Positions 51,729 through 60,749 of a stretch of DNA of 64,000 nt are shown piece after piece; position 1 is the first letter of the stretch; each line of letters opens with the position of its first letter. The stretch lies in NCBI RefSeq assembly GCF_900105135.1, contig NZ_LT629741.1:2046001-2110000 (forward strand). Reading direction: 5' to 3'. Made by a program: the position numbers and the translations under genes. The stretch comes from Gramella sp. MAR_2010_147 (GTDB lineage Bacteria > Bacteroidota > Bacteroidia > Flavobacteriales > Flavobacteriaceae). Under the pieces are notes generated by a model that ran no database searches, was not told the DNA's origin, and was given only the letters and a program-made list of their open reading frames with translations.

Positions 51729-52742
51729 TTAAGACCTCTCCTTGATCTCATTCATGATCTCTGAAAAGATCTTTAAAGATTTAAGACGATCTTCCTGATG
51801 ATAGATATGCGATGCTACAATTACCTCATCCACTCCCGTCTTCTTGATAAAATCTTCTGTATTTTTCTTGATCGTTTCACGGTCTCCCACAAAGGCATAT
51901 TCCAGCATTCGGGATAATTGAGGATGATTCCGAATTTCAGTAAGTTCAGCATTCATTTCTTCTGGTTTCTGAAGATAATCCAGGTTCCCTGTTAGCACGC
52001 CTACCATCATTCTGAGAGAACTTGTAGAGATCTTTTCAGCTTCAGCATTGGTTTCAGCAGCAATTACATTGATACCGGCAATACTGTATGGTTTATCAAG
52101 ATACAGTGAAGGTTGAAATTCCCGGTAATAGATTTCCATCGCCTGAAATAACTGAGCAGGTGCAAAATGGCTGGCGAATACATAGGGAAGTCCCTTTTCA
52201 GCCGCCACATGAGCACTATCTGTACTGGATCCCAAAATATACATTGGCACATCTACTCCCTCGGCTACCGTAGCTCTTACTTTTGTAGTCGTCCTTTCAT
52301 TTTTAAAGTATCGTTGAATTTCATCAATTTCATGCGGAAACTTAAAAACCGAATTCATACGATCACTTCTAATGGCATGTGCGGTTACCTGATCTGTTCC
52401 AGGTGCTCTGCCTAATCCCATATCAATTCTATTGGGGTACAACGAGCCTAAAGTGCCAAATTGCTCCGCAACGATAAGCGGGGAATGGTTGGGCAGCATA
52501 ATTCCTCCAGACCCAATTCTAATGCTTTCAGTTTTAGCAGCAATATGACTCATAAGCACGGTAGTTGCTGAACTGGCGATGCTTACCATATTATGATGCT
52601 CTGCCAGCCAGAACCTTTTATAGCCTAAACGCTCTGCAGTTTGTGCAATTTCAACACTATTTTCGAAAACTTTATGATGCGGAATATCCTGCCCTACTAC
52701 AGCCAGTTCAAGAACAGAATAATCGATACTTTTTTGAGGCAT
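51729..52742 (-). CDS. LLM-class flavin-dependent oxidoreductase
   Basis: A luciferase-like TIM barrel of 337 residues from the ATG at 52742 (MPQKSIDYSVLELA). An earlier TTG (52775) lies inside the upstream terminator and is not used here. The WLAEHHN motif, GSGGIMLPNHSPL and MGLGRAPGTD segments mark the family. It uses reduced FMN supplied by a reductase, perhaps the FNR-like protein next door. Substrate unknown. Confidence 0.9.
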   Translation of the reverse strand: MPQKSIDYSVLELAVVGQDIPHHKVFENSVEIAQTAERLGYKRFWLAEHHNMVSIASSATTVLMSHIAAKTESIRIGSGGIMLPNHSPLIVAEQFGTLGSLYPNRIDMGLGRAPGTDQVTAHAIRSDRMNSVFKFPHEIDEIQRYFKNERTTTKVRATVAEGVDVPMYILGSSTDSAHVAAEKGLPYVFASHFAPAQLFQAMEIYYREFQPSLYLDKPYSIAGINVIAAETNAEAEKISTSSLRMMVGVLTGNLDYLQKPEEMNAELTEIRNHPQLSRMLEYAFVGDRETIKKNTEDFIKKTGVDEVIVASHIYHQEDRLKSLKIFSEIMNEIKERS

Positions 52743-52754
52743 ATTTGTAAATTT

Positions 52755-52777
52755 AAAAAGCCTGCATTGCTGCAAGC
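52755..52777 (-). terminator. Terminator of the TolC-HlyD-ABC operon
   Basis: GCTTGCA GCAA TGCAGGC on the minus strand: a 7-bp stem (one G-T pair) with a GNRA-type loop, followed by five Ts. It lies 100 bases after the TolC stop and 13 bases before the LLM start. Confidence 0.65.
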
Positions 52778-52877
52778 CTGAATTTGGTCTCGTTTTTCAG
52801 AAAAGCTTACTGATACAAAAAGAAATATCGCCTAAAGGAAGACTCAACGAGCAAATTTTCTATTCTGAATGTCGGTT

Positions 52878-54266
52878 TTAAAAAATGGCTTTGATTTTCA
52901 GCAATTCTGCCTGACTTTTCAGGTATTTTACTATCACTTCAATCTCTTTGAGTTTTGCTGAAATAAATGAATTCTCGCGATTATTTACCAGAAAGAGTGA
53001 ACTGTCTCCCAATTGAAATTTTCTTTGTTCTGCATCTACCAGCGTTCCATAATCATCTACCAAGCCATTCAGTTTAAAGCGTTGATTTCTGAAAGAAATG
53101 ATCTCATTCTGAAGTGCTTTTAACTTATTCTGAATTTCCAGACTGGCGTTTAAAAGTTCATATTGCGAATTTTCGACCTCCAGTTTGGCCAGTTGTAGAT
53201 CCCCGCGCTCTTTTCTTAGAAAAATGGGTAATTTGAAAGAGAAACCAAATTTATAATCCTGTGTATTGATCCCTCGCCATTCCTCCGGCTGATTCGTAAG
53301 AAAATTGTAACTAAGATCAAGATCTGGCAATAGTTTATTGGATTTCAACCTTCTTTCAATTTGCGACATATCAAGATTATATTCCAGAAACCTGATCTTA
53401 GGATTTTGCTCGATATCTTCTGTGGCTTCAATTTCATTATCAATCCACATGGCGGTCACTCTTTCAAAAAGATCGTCATTCGGCACTACTTCCGGAGTAA
53501 TTTCTAATGGAATATTAGATGCTGTCCAGAGGTAATTTGATAATTTCAAAGAAGCTTTCACATAATTCAATTTGGCTTGCTCTAATTGAAGTTCCCTGTT
53601 TTCTAAAGTAATATTCGCTTCCAGGGTATCTATCGCCGGTTTATCCCCTAACCTGAACTGGGTTTTTACAGATTTCAGTCTGAACTCGGCGTTATTCAGG
53701 AAATTACGATACAGCAATAGTTTCTGATAGGCACTATACCATTCAAAATAAGTGCTGGAAGCATTATACAAAATATCAGCAATCATAAGATCCCTCTTCA
53801 CCTGGGACTGATCCTGATATATCTTCGCTTGTTTAAGAGCAGCCATACGCTCGCTCATAAATAAACCATTGGTGATGTCCAGACAAACCCCAGCCGAATA
53901 AAGACCTTCATCTGGAACCGTGTTCTGGGGATTTAGATACTCCCCGGAATTATCTTCAAATTTCGCATTGAATTCAAGTCCGTAATAAGTTGGGATCTTA
54001 AAGGCCGCTCCAAAAATGTTATAATACTCAGTATTCTTATAATCCTTTTCAGAAAAATCTGCTTCAATCTTAGGGTCAAAATAACCCCGGGCTTTAAGAA
54101 GTTTAAAATCTCCTTCATCAACTTTTAACCCCGCCTGTTTTACCAGCGGATGGTATTTTTTCACAATAGCCAGATACTCCTCAAAATCCAGACTTAAACT
54201 ATCCTGTTGAAAAGCATAAGTAACCTGAGTCAGCAATACTATGACAATGCAGATTAATTTTCTCAT
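52878..54266 (-). CDS. TolC-family outer-membrane channel protein
   Basis: A 462-residue TolC/OEP protein with signal peptide (1-18) and two repeats of the long-helix pattern with heptad spacing (about 140-270 and 330-450). It forms the outer-membrane exit of the efflux complex whose adaptor (HlyD) and transporter (ABC) are encoded just upstream. Its start overlaps the HlyD stop by 4 bases. Confidence 0.9.
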   Translation of the reverse strand: MRKLICIVIVLLTQVTYAFQQDSLSLDFEEYLAIVKKYHPLVKQAGLKVDEGDFKLLKARGYFDPKIEADFSEKDYKNTEYYNIFGAAFKIPTYYGLEFNAKFEDNSGEYLNPQNTVPDEGLYSAGVCLDITNGLFMSERMAALKQAKIYQDQSQVKRDLMIADILYNASSTYFEWYSAYQKLLLYRNFLNNAEFRLKSVKTQFRLGDKPAIDTLEANITLENRELQLEQAKLNYVKASLKLSNYLWTASNIPLEITPEVVPNDDLFERVTAMWIDNEIEATEDIEQNPKIRFLEYNLDMSQIERRLKSNKLLPDLDLSYNFLTNQPEEWRGINTQDYKFGFSFKLPIFLRKERGDLQLAKLEVENSQYELLNASLEIQNKLKALQNEIISFRNQRFKLNGLVDDYGTLVDAEQRKFQLGDSSLFLVNNRENSFISAKLKEIEVIVKYLKSQAELLKIKAIF

Positions 54267-55618
54267 TTTTCAGTCGCTTTTGTATTTGCGGCATCGGCAG
54301 GAGAATAATAGTTTGGAGGGAATCCGTTTAACTGGCGCCAGAGTTCATACCAGATAGGTACATCTTCCAGTAAAGCCAGCGTAGAGGCTCCCGAACCAAT
54401 TTTTATCTCACTTGGCCAGGCATATTCATCTTCGTCAGGCGCCAGTAGAACCCGGTATTTTCCGTTAGCACTTATAAAGTTTTCAATGGCTACGATCCTT
54501 GCACCATAAGTTCCGTAAGAACTATTAGGCCAGCCGCTAAATACAATCGCAGGCCAGCCATCAAACTGAACTCGCACAGATTCCCCAACATGCAACAGAG
54601 GCATATCTATGGGAGCCACATAAGTTTCCACGGCCAGTTCGTAATTAGAAGGCATAATACCTACCAATGGTTCTCCTTCTTTAAAGCTTTCACCAATTCC
54701 CGCTTTAATCGCTTTATTAATATAACCATCCTGTGGCGCCAGAATATAGTACAAGCCACGCCTCTTATCATAATTGGCATAAGAGGTTTCAAGTTTACTA
54801 ATATCAGCACGGGTCTGAAACATGGCACTTTCGGCGGAAGAACGATCACTCTGGGTCTTGGAGATCTTTTCTTGATATTCTGCTTCCAGGCGGTTTAGTT
54901 CTATTTCAGAATTAATAATATCATTTTTAGCAGCCAGCACTTTATTTTCCTGGGAAACTTTTTTTGCCTGAACTTCCTGAAGTTTTAATCTGGAGTTCTC
55001 CAGATCTGTCATCGATTTCAGTCCTTCCTCATTCAACATTCTGGCCCTTTCAAATTGTGTTTCGGCGATTGCAAGATTTGTTTTCGCAGCTTCCAGATCT
55101 ATACTGTCACTTCGGAACTTTAAATTGCTCTGTTGTAATTTATTTTCAGCCTGATTGATTTTCAATCGTTTCTCTTGTAGAAGTGCTTTTACCTGATTGT
55201 TTAAAGATTGAATCTTATTTTCATAAGACCTTTTCGAACTTTCCTTCGCACTAATCTGATCTCCGGTACGATCTACCAACTGCGGATCGAAATATTCATT
55301 TTTAATCTCTGAAATATGTAGAATCGTATCTCCTTTTTCAACAAAATCACCTTCATTGATATACCATCGCTCAATTCGACCCGGGATAGGTGACTGTATG
55401 GTTTGAGGTCGTTGCTCTGGAGTTAGCGTGGTCACATATCCTTTTCCAGCCACCGTTTGTGTCCAGGGCAGGAATAAAACTATGATTAAGATCACTCCAA
55501 ACGAGATCAGAAATCTATTGAAGTATTTCCGGCTTCGTTCTTTGAAAACCTTCTTACCCGAGGCATATTGTAAAAGATCTACTTTTTCGTGCAGCTTGTT
55601 ATGTGTGATATTCAGCAT
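54263..55618 (-). CDS. HlyD-family periplasmic adaptor
   Basis: A 451-residue membrane-fusion protein: one N-terminal span (about 34-52), a lipoyl-like half (IQSPIPGRIERWYINEGDFV), a long coiled-coil hairpin (about 130-285), and a second lipoyl/beta-barrel part (APQDGYINKAIKAGIGESFKEG). It bridges the ABC exporter in the inner membrane and the TolC channel. It directly follows the ABC gene (adjacent stop/start) and overlaps TolC. Confidence 0.92.
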   Translation of the reverse strand: MLNITHNKLHEKVDLLQYASGKKVFKERSRKYFNRFLISFGVILIIVLFLPWTQTVAGKGYVTTLTPEQRPQTIQSPIPGRIERWYINEGDFVEKGDTILHISEIKNEYFDPQLVDRTGDQISAKESSKRSYENKIQSLNNQVKALLQEKRLKINQAENKLQQSNLKFRSDSIDLEAAKTNLAIAETQFERARMLNEEGLKSMTDLENSRLKLQEVQAKKVSQENKVLAAKNDIINSEIELNRLEAEYQEKISKTQSDRSSAESAMFQTRADISKLETSYANYDKRRGLYYILAPQDGYINKAIKAGIGESFKEGEPLVGIMPSNYELAVETYVAPIDMPLLHVGESVRVQFDGWPAIVFSGWPNSSYGTYGARIVAIENFISANGKYRVLLAPDEDEYAWPSEIKIGSGASTLALLEDVPIWYELWRQLNGFPPNYYSPADAANTKATEK

Positions 55619-57283
55619 TTACAAGATCTTATTCGTTAATTTTCCATTTTTCATGAAAAGCTGCCTGTTGCATAACCTTTCCAATTTCTCCCCTTTTCCG
55701 GCCACCAGGATCGCCCATTTATTCTCTTCGCTAAAAAGAAAATTAAGTATTCTTTCTTCTTCTTCAGGATCTAATTGATTCAACGGATCGTTTAGAATAA
55801 GAACCGAGGGACGCCTCACAATACTCCTCGCAAGTATTAGCTTTTTTGAAACCGAAAAAGGCATCTGGATCCCTTCTGGATAGATCATAGTATTTAAGCC
55901 TTTGGGTTGCTGTCTTACAAAGCCAAGTAACCCGGTCTTCTCAAGTGCCCACTGGATATCCTGAATGGGAATATCCTGATCGCCAAGTGTAATATTTTCC
56001 AGAATTGTCCCTTCAAAGGGAGTTTCTTCGGTTATAGAATGCCCAAGCATACCTCTATAATGATTAAGCTTTACACTTTTTAGAGATAGATCGTTTACAT
56101 AAATCTCACCTACGCTGGGCCTTATAAGACCTGCAAGAAGTTTAAGCAATGTAGATTTACCCGCACCGTTTGTTCCCTTCAACAGAATCCTGTCTCCAGG
56201 ATTTATTTTAAAATTTACATTTTTAATAATTCGCTCCTCATTGAAACCTTTATAATTTACCCCATCAAATTCTATAGTAAGTGGTTCGCCTAAATTAAAG
56301 GGTTCATCTCCTTCCTGTTCTTCCAGTTTCTTGTCTACCACCTCTCCCATTTTTTCCAGAGAAGTAAGGATGTCATAGAAAGATTCCAGGCCAAGAATAA
56401 TTTTTTCTACGGAACCGATAATTAATAAAATGATGATCTCTGCAGCCACAAATTGCCCGATATTCATTTGCTGATTAAGAACCAGGATCCCTCCAATTGC
56501 CAGCAGTCCTGCGGTAACCAAAACCTTGAATATAATGAGTTGAATAAATTGTATTTTAAGCACCTGGAAATGACCTTCACGCGCAACCAAATATTCGGTG
56601 AGCATACGGTCATTCTTATTGATAGCCAGATTGGTTCGTCCAGATATCTTAAAACTTACCAGACTTCTGGCTACTTCCTGAATCCAATGTGCGATCCTGT
56701 ATTTATATTTAGATTCCAGAAGGCTGGCGTCCAGACCTCTTTTTGCGGTAATTTTGAAACCTACGTAAATTAAAAAAACTAGTAGCAATCCATAAATTAT
56801 AAAGAACGGGTGATAAAGTGACAACAGAATTAAACCGAAGACCACCTGGGTTAATGCCGCCGGAAAATCTATAATTACTTTTGAAAGTCCTTTCTGAATT
56901 ATAAGTACATCAAAGAATCTATTGGCCAGTTCCGGAGGATAAAAATTGCGAAGCTGATCCATTCTAATTTTTGGAAAACGATAAATAAATTCAAAAGAAG
57001 ATCTAGTGAAAATCTTTTGCTGAACATTCTCCAGAATCCTAATCTGCATCAATTGAAGAATTCCCACAAAAGCAACGCCCAGGGTTACAATGATAACCAG
57101 TACGAACCAGGAAGTTGAAATCCTGGCACCCTGCATTAAATTTACAATCGCCTGAACTCCCAGCGGAACAGAAAGACTTACGAGTCCGGCGAAAATAGCA
57201 TAGTAAAAGATCTGCAGGAAATCTCTGCGCTCCAGTTTCAGCAATCCAATAAATCTCTGAAATGGTGTTAGTTTATTTTCCAT
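55619..57283 (-). CDS. ABC transporter, fused membrane and ATPase domains, non-canonical ATPase motifs
   Basis: A 554-residue half transporter: six spans (about 25-300) and an ATPase domain (about 335-554). Walker A is intact (GTNGAGKST, 370-378). The other motifs are off-consensus: FSVSK (476-480) where LSGGQ is expected, LILND (495-499) for the Walker B LhLDE, and LVAGKG (526-531) where the H-loop histidine should be. There is no N-terminal peptidase domain. The exporter works with the HlyD and TolC proteins next to it. Whether it hydrolyses ATP well is open. It overlaps tetR by 11 bases. Confidence 0.85.
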   Translation of the reverse strand: MENKLTPFQRFIGLLKLERRDFLQIFYYAIFAGLVSLSVPLGVQAIVNLMQGARISTSWFVLVIIVTLGVAFVGILQLMQIRILENVQQKIFTRSSFEFIYRFPKIRMDQLRNFYPPELANRFFDVLIIQKGLSKVIIDFPAALTQVVFGLILLSLYHPFFIIYGLLLVFLIYVGFKITAKRGLDASLLESKYKYRIAHWIQEVARSLVSFKISGRTNLAINKNDRMLTEYLVAREGHFQVLKIQFIQLIIFKVLVTAGLLAIGGILVLNQQMNIGQFVAAEIIILLIIGSVEKIILGLESFYDILTSLEKMGEVVDKKLEEQEGDEPFNLGEPLTIEFDGVNYKGFNEERIIKNVNFKINPGDRILLKGTNGAGKSTLLKLLAGLIRPSVGEIYVNDLSLKSVKLNHYRGMLGHSITEETPFEGTILENITLGDQDIPIQDIQWALEKTGLLGFVRQQPKGLNTMIYPEGIQMPFSVSKKLILARSIVRRPSVLILNDPLNQLDPEEEERILNFLFSEENKWAILVAGKGEKLERLCNRQLFMKNGKLTNKIL

Positions 57284-57959
57284 CGGATATATTTAGAAGA
57301 TTTGAGACTAAATTTTTAAAATACATGGAAGGATTATTTTCATCCACACTATCTGTAATACTTAAAAAATGCTGACTTATAAAATGTTGGTGCAGCGAAC
57401 CATCGATTATGGTAGTTGCCAGACTGAATGGATATTTATAATCCGGATCCAGGTTTCCAATCATTTCACTAAATCGCTTTACCAGATTTTTATAAAGCAT
57501 AAAACAACCAGATTTGTTTTCTTCATCTACTTTTTTGGTGAGATATGATTTTGAAGATTCATTAATAATAATATTATTGAGAGCCATCTCATCTATATGC
57601 TGAAAACGGATATCCTGCTCTACAGGATGCGCCATGACTTCTACAGCTTTCAATAATTTTTCTTCCGGATCATGAATACCAAAGGTTGAAAATGTTAGCT
57701 GATATTCTTTCCAGCCCCAGAACCAATTGGTGATATATACCAGGAACTTATGCTTGTTTTCAAAATAGCGATAAATAGAACTTTCATTAGAATGAATCTC
57801 TGCACCTAATTTCTTAAAAGTGAATTTTTCAAAACCAATCTTATCGATTAGCAGAATACCATGTTCTATAATCCTTCTTCCCAGCTCACTGGATTCAGGA
57901 TCTTTAAGGTATAGGCTATCGCTAACCGATATTCGTAAGTTTTTTAGTAATTCTTCCAT
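57273..57959 (-). CDS. TetR/AcrR-family transcriptional regulator
   Basis: A 228-residue regulator with a TetR-type helix-turn-helix (about 40-80; FTFKKLGAEIHSNESSIYRYF) and a helical C-terminal ligand domain. The N-terminal 28 residues are an extension compared to classic TetR. It is the first gene of the operon tetR-ABC-HlyD-TolC and probably represses its own transcription from the two palindromes directly upstream. The inducer is unknown and is likely to be a compound the exporter removes. Confidence 0.9.
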   Translation of the reverse strand: MEELLKNLRISVSDSLYLKDPESSELGRRIIEHGILLIDKIGFEKFTFKKLGAEIHSNESSIYRYFENKHKFLVYITNWFWGWKEYQLTFSTFGIHDPEEKLLKAVEVMAHPVEQDIRFQHIDEMALNNIIINESSKSYLTKKVDEENKSGCFMLYKNLVKRFSEMIGNLDPDYKYPFSLATTIIDGSLHQHFISQHFLSITDSVDENNPSMYFKNLVSNLLNISDGK

Positions 57960-57976
57960 CCCAACTTAAAATTTGA

Positions 57977-57984
57977 CAAATATA
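57977..57984 (-). promoter_or_regulatory. -7 box of the tetR operon
   Basis: TATATTTG on the minus strand fits TAnnTTTG and ends 17 bases before the tetR ATG. It directly abuts the first operator palindrome; the second palindrome covers the place of the -33 element. Confidence 0.55.
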
Positions 57985-57999
57985 ATAGTTTTACTATTA
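57983..57999. promoter_or_regulatory. Putative TetR operator 1
   Basis: TAATAGTTTTACTATTA is a perfect 17-bp palindrome around a central TTT. It lies in the spacer of the tetR promoter. Confidence 0.6.
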
Positions 58000-58003
58000 A
58001 CTT

Positions 58004-58020
58004 TAAAAGTTTTACTTTTA
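58004..58020. promoter_or_regulatory. Putative TetR operator 2
   Basis: TAAAAGTTTTACTTTTA is a perfect 17-bp palindrome with the same core AGTTTTACT as operator 1. The two centres are 21 bp apart, two helical turns. Confidence 0.6.
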
Positions 58021-58191
58021 TTTAACCATTGTTCAATACAAATTCTATGGCGAAAAAGCTTTTAGCTCGAACTCTAGCTTCCATCGCAGTCCTAGGATAT
58101 TGATAAATAAAAGAGTTAGATATTTACAATTATTAAGTTGAACAAATTTATTCGCTAAAACCGGTTCCTATCTCATTGCGTAAATGATAGT

Positions 58192-59151
58192 ATGAAGTAT
58201 AATCCTCTTGTTGTTTTATTTTTTATGATTCCGAGCCTTTTACCGGCTCAAAAAATAGATAACCTGGTATCTTTCCGGGATATTAAAAATGATTCTTATT
58301 TTAGATTCAATTACGATAACGATTATTTCTCTGGTACTGATGAAAATTATACTCAAGGTTACAGTTTTGAACTGGTTGCTCCCTTTTTAGAAAAAAATCC
58401 CGCTAATTATCTATTCTTAACATCTGAAAATTCTGAGGTCAAATATGGATTGGCCATAGAACATATTGGTTTTACAGCTCCAGATATTGGAAGTCCGGAA
58501 ATCCAATTTGGAGAACGCCCCTTTGCGGCCGCGATCATGTTAAAGAGTTTCGCCATTACCACAGATACACTGGCAAAGTCCAGATTAACCTCTTCGTTAA
58601 GTTTAGGGCTTATAGGTCCCGGTGCTTTTGGAAAAGAAATGCAGGCGGGTATTCATAAGATCACGGGAAACACCATTCCCAAAGGCTGGAGAAATCAGAT
58701 AAAGAATGATATGGTTATAAACTACGAGATAGCTTATGAAAAACAGCTATTTAGAGCGGGAGACTATGTATCGCTGCAATCTAACTCTACCGCACGAGTT
58801 GGTACTTTATTTACGAATGCATCTGTTGGCCTCAACACTAATATTGGACTTATAAATTCAGCATTTTCAGATGATAAAAGAAATAGTAAATTTCAGTTTT
58901 ATGGATATTCCCAGGTTTTAGGAAACTTAATCGGCTATGATGCCACACTGCAAGGAGGAGTTTTTAATAATGATAGTCCGTATACGATTCCTTCTGAAGA
59001 AATAACGAGACTTACCGGCCAATTTAATTATGGTTTTATATTAAAGACCAGAACATTATATTTTGAATATTCGCGCACGGTACTTACTCGCGAATTTGAT
59101 TCTGGATCCCCTACCAAATGGGGAGGAATTAGAATTGGGTTTACATTTTAG
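58192..59151 (+). CDS. LpxR-family lipid A deacylase
   Basis: A 319-residue outer-membrane beta-barrel enzyme (DUF2219/LpxR). It has a signal peptide (1-19) and the N-terminal signature of the family with NDNDYFSGTDENYTQGYS (residues 42-58), which holds the Asn-Asp and Thr active-site residues. LpxR removes the 3'-acyloxyacyl chain of lipid A with calcium. It reads away from the tetR operon across a 232-base region and is a single gene. Confidence 0.85.
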   Translation: MKYNPLVVLFFMIPSLLPAQKIDNLVSFRDIKNDSYFRFNYDNDYFSGTDENYTQGYSFELVAPFLEKNPANYLFLTSENSEVKYGLAIEHIGFTAPDIGSPEIQFGERPFAAAIMLKSFAITTDTLAKSRLTSSLSLGLIGPGAFGKEMQAGIHKITGNTIPKGWRNQIKNDMVINYEIAYEKQLFRAGDYVSLQSNSTARVGTLFTNASVGLNTNIGLINSAFSDDKRNSKFQFYGYSQVLGNLIGYDATLQGGVFNNDSPYTIPSEEITRLTGQFNYGFILKTRTLYFEYSRTVLTREFDSGSPTKWGGIRIGFTF

Positions 59152-59205
59152 GTTTTAGATGAAAAAAATACTTGAAGAATTTTGTATAAAATATTATTAT
59201 CTGAA

Positions 59206-59235
59206 GCAAAAAAGCCGACTCATGAAAGTCGGCTT
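59206..59235 (-). terminator. Terminator of tRNA-Leu
   Basis: Perfect 9-bp stem AAGCCGACT / AGTCGGCTT (59212-59220 with 59227-59235), 6-base loop, followed on the minus strand by six Ts. It begins 10 bases after the tRNA 3' end and may also end the convergent lpxR-like transcript. Confidence 0.85.
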
Positions 59236-59245
59236 ATCTCTTTAG

Positions 59246-59327
59246 TACTCGAGGCGGGAATCGAACCCGCACTCCCGAAAGAACTGGATTTTGAATCCAG
59301 CGCGTCTACCAATTCCGCCACTCGAGC
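59246..59327 (-). tRNA. tRNA-Leu (anticodon CAA)
   Basis: An 82-base tRNA. The acceptor stem GCTCGAG pairs with CTCGAGT (one G-T pair); the anticodon stem-loop is CTGGA TTCAAAA TCCAG, giving anticodon CAA, which reads UUG. There is a long variable arm, as in all tRNA-Leu, and the T-arm GCGGGTTCGATTCCCGC. The D-arm has TGGCGGAATTGGTAGACGC. The 3' CCA is not encoded. The discriminator base is A. It is a single tRNA with its own promoter and terminator. Confidence 0.96.
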
Positions 59328-59337
59328 TAGTGGATGG

Positions 59338-59371
59338 CAAAAATATAAAAATTTTAGTTCTAAGGATTCAA
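59338..59371 (-). promoter_or_regulatory. Promoter of tRNA-Leu
   Basis: TATTTTTG on the minus strand (complement of 59338-59345) fits TAnnTTTG and lies 10 bases before the tRNA. A TTG 23 bases further upstream is at the outer limit of the allowed spacing. Confidence 0.5.
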
Positions 59372-59561
59372 TTCAATAAAAATTATTCCCATCAATAAAA
59401 ATTTCTCCTGCCAATGGTTTTTGAAATCCTGCGCCCTAAAAACAAAGTATTTAATTATCTGATTTAATGTACTTTATATTCTTTAGATAATTTTTATTGA
59501 AAATGTTCAGCATATTGTTTTTTGAAATATATTCGCCCGATTTTTAATAATATCAAATAAA

Positions 59562-59792
59562 ATGAAAAAACAATTTTTTGGTGCTCTTGCACTTGTTCTT
59601 ATGATTTCAGTTACTTCATGTAAAAATGAGAATAAGGATGCCGTAGAGGAGAATGTTGAAGAAGTTAATATCCAGGATGATGCTAATCTTGAAGTTAAAA
59701 CAGATAACATCCCAGAAACTATGGAAGCTGAAATTACTGCAGATTCTCTAAATACAACAAAAGAGAGCGGGCAAGAAACACCACAGATTTAA
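59562..59792 (+). CDS. Small acidic lipoprotein, 76 residues
   Basis: A 76-residue protein with a lipoprotein signal (Cys20 in SVTSC) and a mature part of about 55 residues that is very rich in Glu, Asp and Asn and without predicted fold. It has its own terminator. Such small acidic lipoproteins are frequent in Flavobacteriaceae; no function is known. Confidence 0.75.
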   Translation: MKKQFFGALALVLMISVTSCKNENKDAVEENVEEVNIQDDANLEVKTDNIPETMEAEITADSLNTTKESGQETPQI

Positions 59793-59815
59793 AAATAATC
59801 ATTGAGTAAATTTTA

Positions 59816-59841
59816 AGCCCTGTTGTACAGGGCTTTTTTTA
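59816..59841 (+). terminator. Terminator of the small lipoprotein gene
   Basis: Stem AAGCCCTG / CAGGGCTT (59816-59823 with 59829-59836), 5-base loop, followed by a run of Ts to 59841. Confidence 0.87.
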
Positions 59842-59843
59842 TG

Positions 59844-60651
59844 CTATCCCGGTGGAATTACACCGTTGGCAAGGCATTTCGCCACTAATTCTGTAGTATT
59901 TGTACAGCCACTTTTTTTAAGGATATTTCTTCGGTGAGTTTTAATGGTATGAGGAGATAGATTAAGTTCATTCGCAATCTGTTCTGCATTAAATCCTCTA
60001 GATAATCTAACCACTATTTGCATTTCTCTTTTTGTAAAAAGTTCTGCAAGATCATTTTTCCCTCCATCGTAAGCCTGGGGATCAAATTTTCCTTTTAGAA
60101 ATATCAATATTAAAATAACATTCCCCGCCATTCATATTAATAAAAGATACGGCACTGGTACTGGACACCTTTAAGTGTGATACATCGGTTTGGATACACA
60201 AGACATGCTCTGGTGTTCCATTCTCTAAAACACTTAGCGGAATTGCCTGATAAAGCATCGTCCTTACCTGTCCATTAACATCTTTCAAACGATAAGAAAA
60301 CATGTTCTTATAAGCCAGCACAAGATCTTTTTCTAAAAAGGAGGTGTAAAAATCACTTATGACCCTGCTTTTTAAATTGATGTTATCGATCTCCTCCGGT
60401 AGTATCATTCTTAGAAGATCGTTTAATTTAACCTCCCCGGGATTCTTATTCGTAAAAAGTTCTACCGAATCTGAAACATATTCTAATTCAAAATCATGAA
60501 GGTTTACGATATATAAATAGGAATGCCCAAGAGCAAATACCGAAGCGAACCTTTTGAAATCATCTGAAATTTCAAAACCGCGATACTCTCTTATCTGACT
60601 TGAATAGGTTTTTTTCCAGAAATCTGAGATCTTCTCAATATCTTCCTGCAT
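59844..60651 (-). pseudogene. PAS-LuxR type transcriptional regulator split by one frameshift
   Basis: Two frames cover this stretch. The first (60651-60082, 189 residues) has a PAS-like sensor domain (FALGHSYLYIVNLHDFELEYVSD) and ends in DISKRKI. The second (60131-59844, 95 residues) has a LuxR helix-turn-helix (LTKREMQIVVRLSRGF, then LSPHTIKTHRRNIL). Removing one A from either AAAA run on the minus strand (about 60085-60096) gives one protein of about 268 residues reading ...ISKGKFDPQAYDGG.... Sensor and DNA-binding parts are therefore disconnected as the sequence stands. Similar PAS-LuxR genes are common in flavobacteria. Confidence 0.75.
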
Positions 60652-60749
60652 AGGAGTTTATTAATTGAAAAATAAATATAAGAATTATAAAATTCTAAGG
60701 TGTTTGATTTTATTAATCAATCCTATTTTTACGAAGAACGGAGTCAAAT

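Noticed and set aside
58047..58103. 18-codon reading frame (MAKKLLARTLASIAVLGY) between tetR and the lpxR-like gene
   Set aside because: Too short, no promoter box upstream and no sign of conservation to judge.
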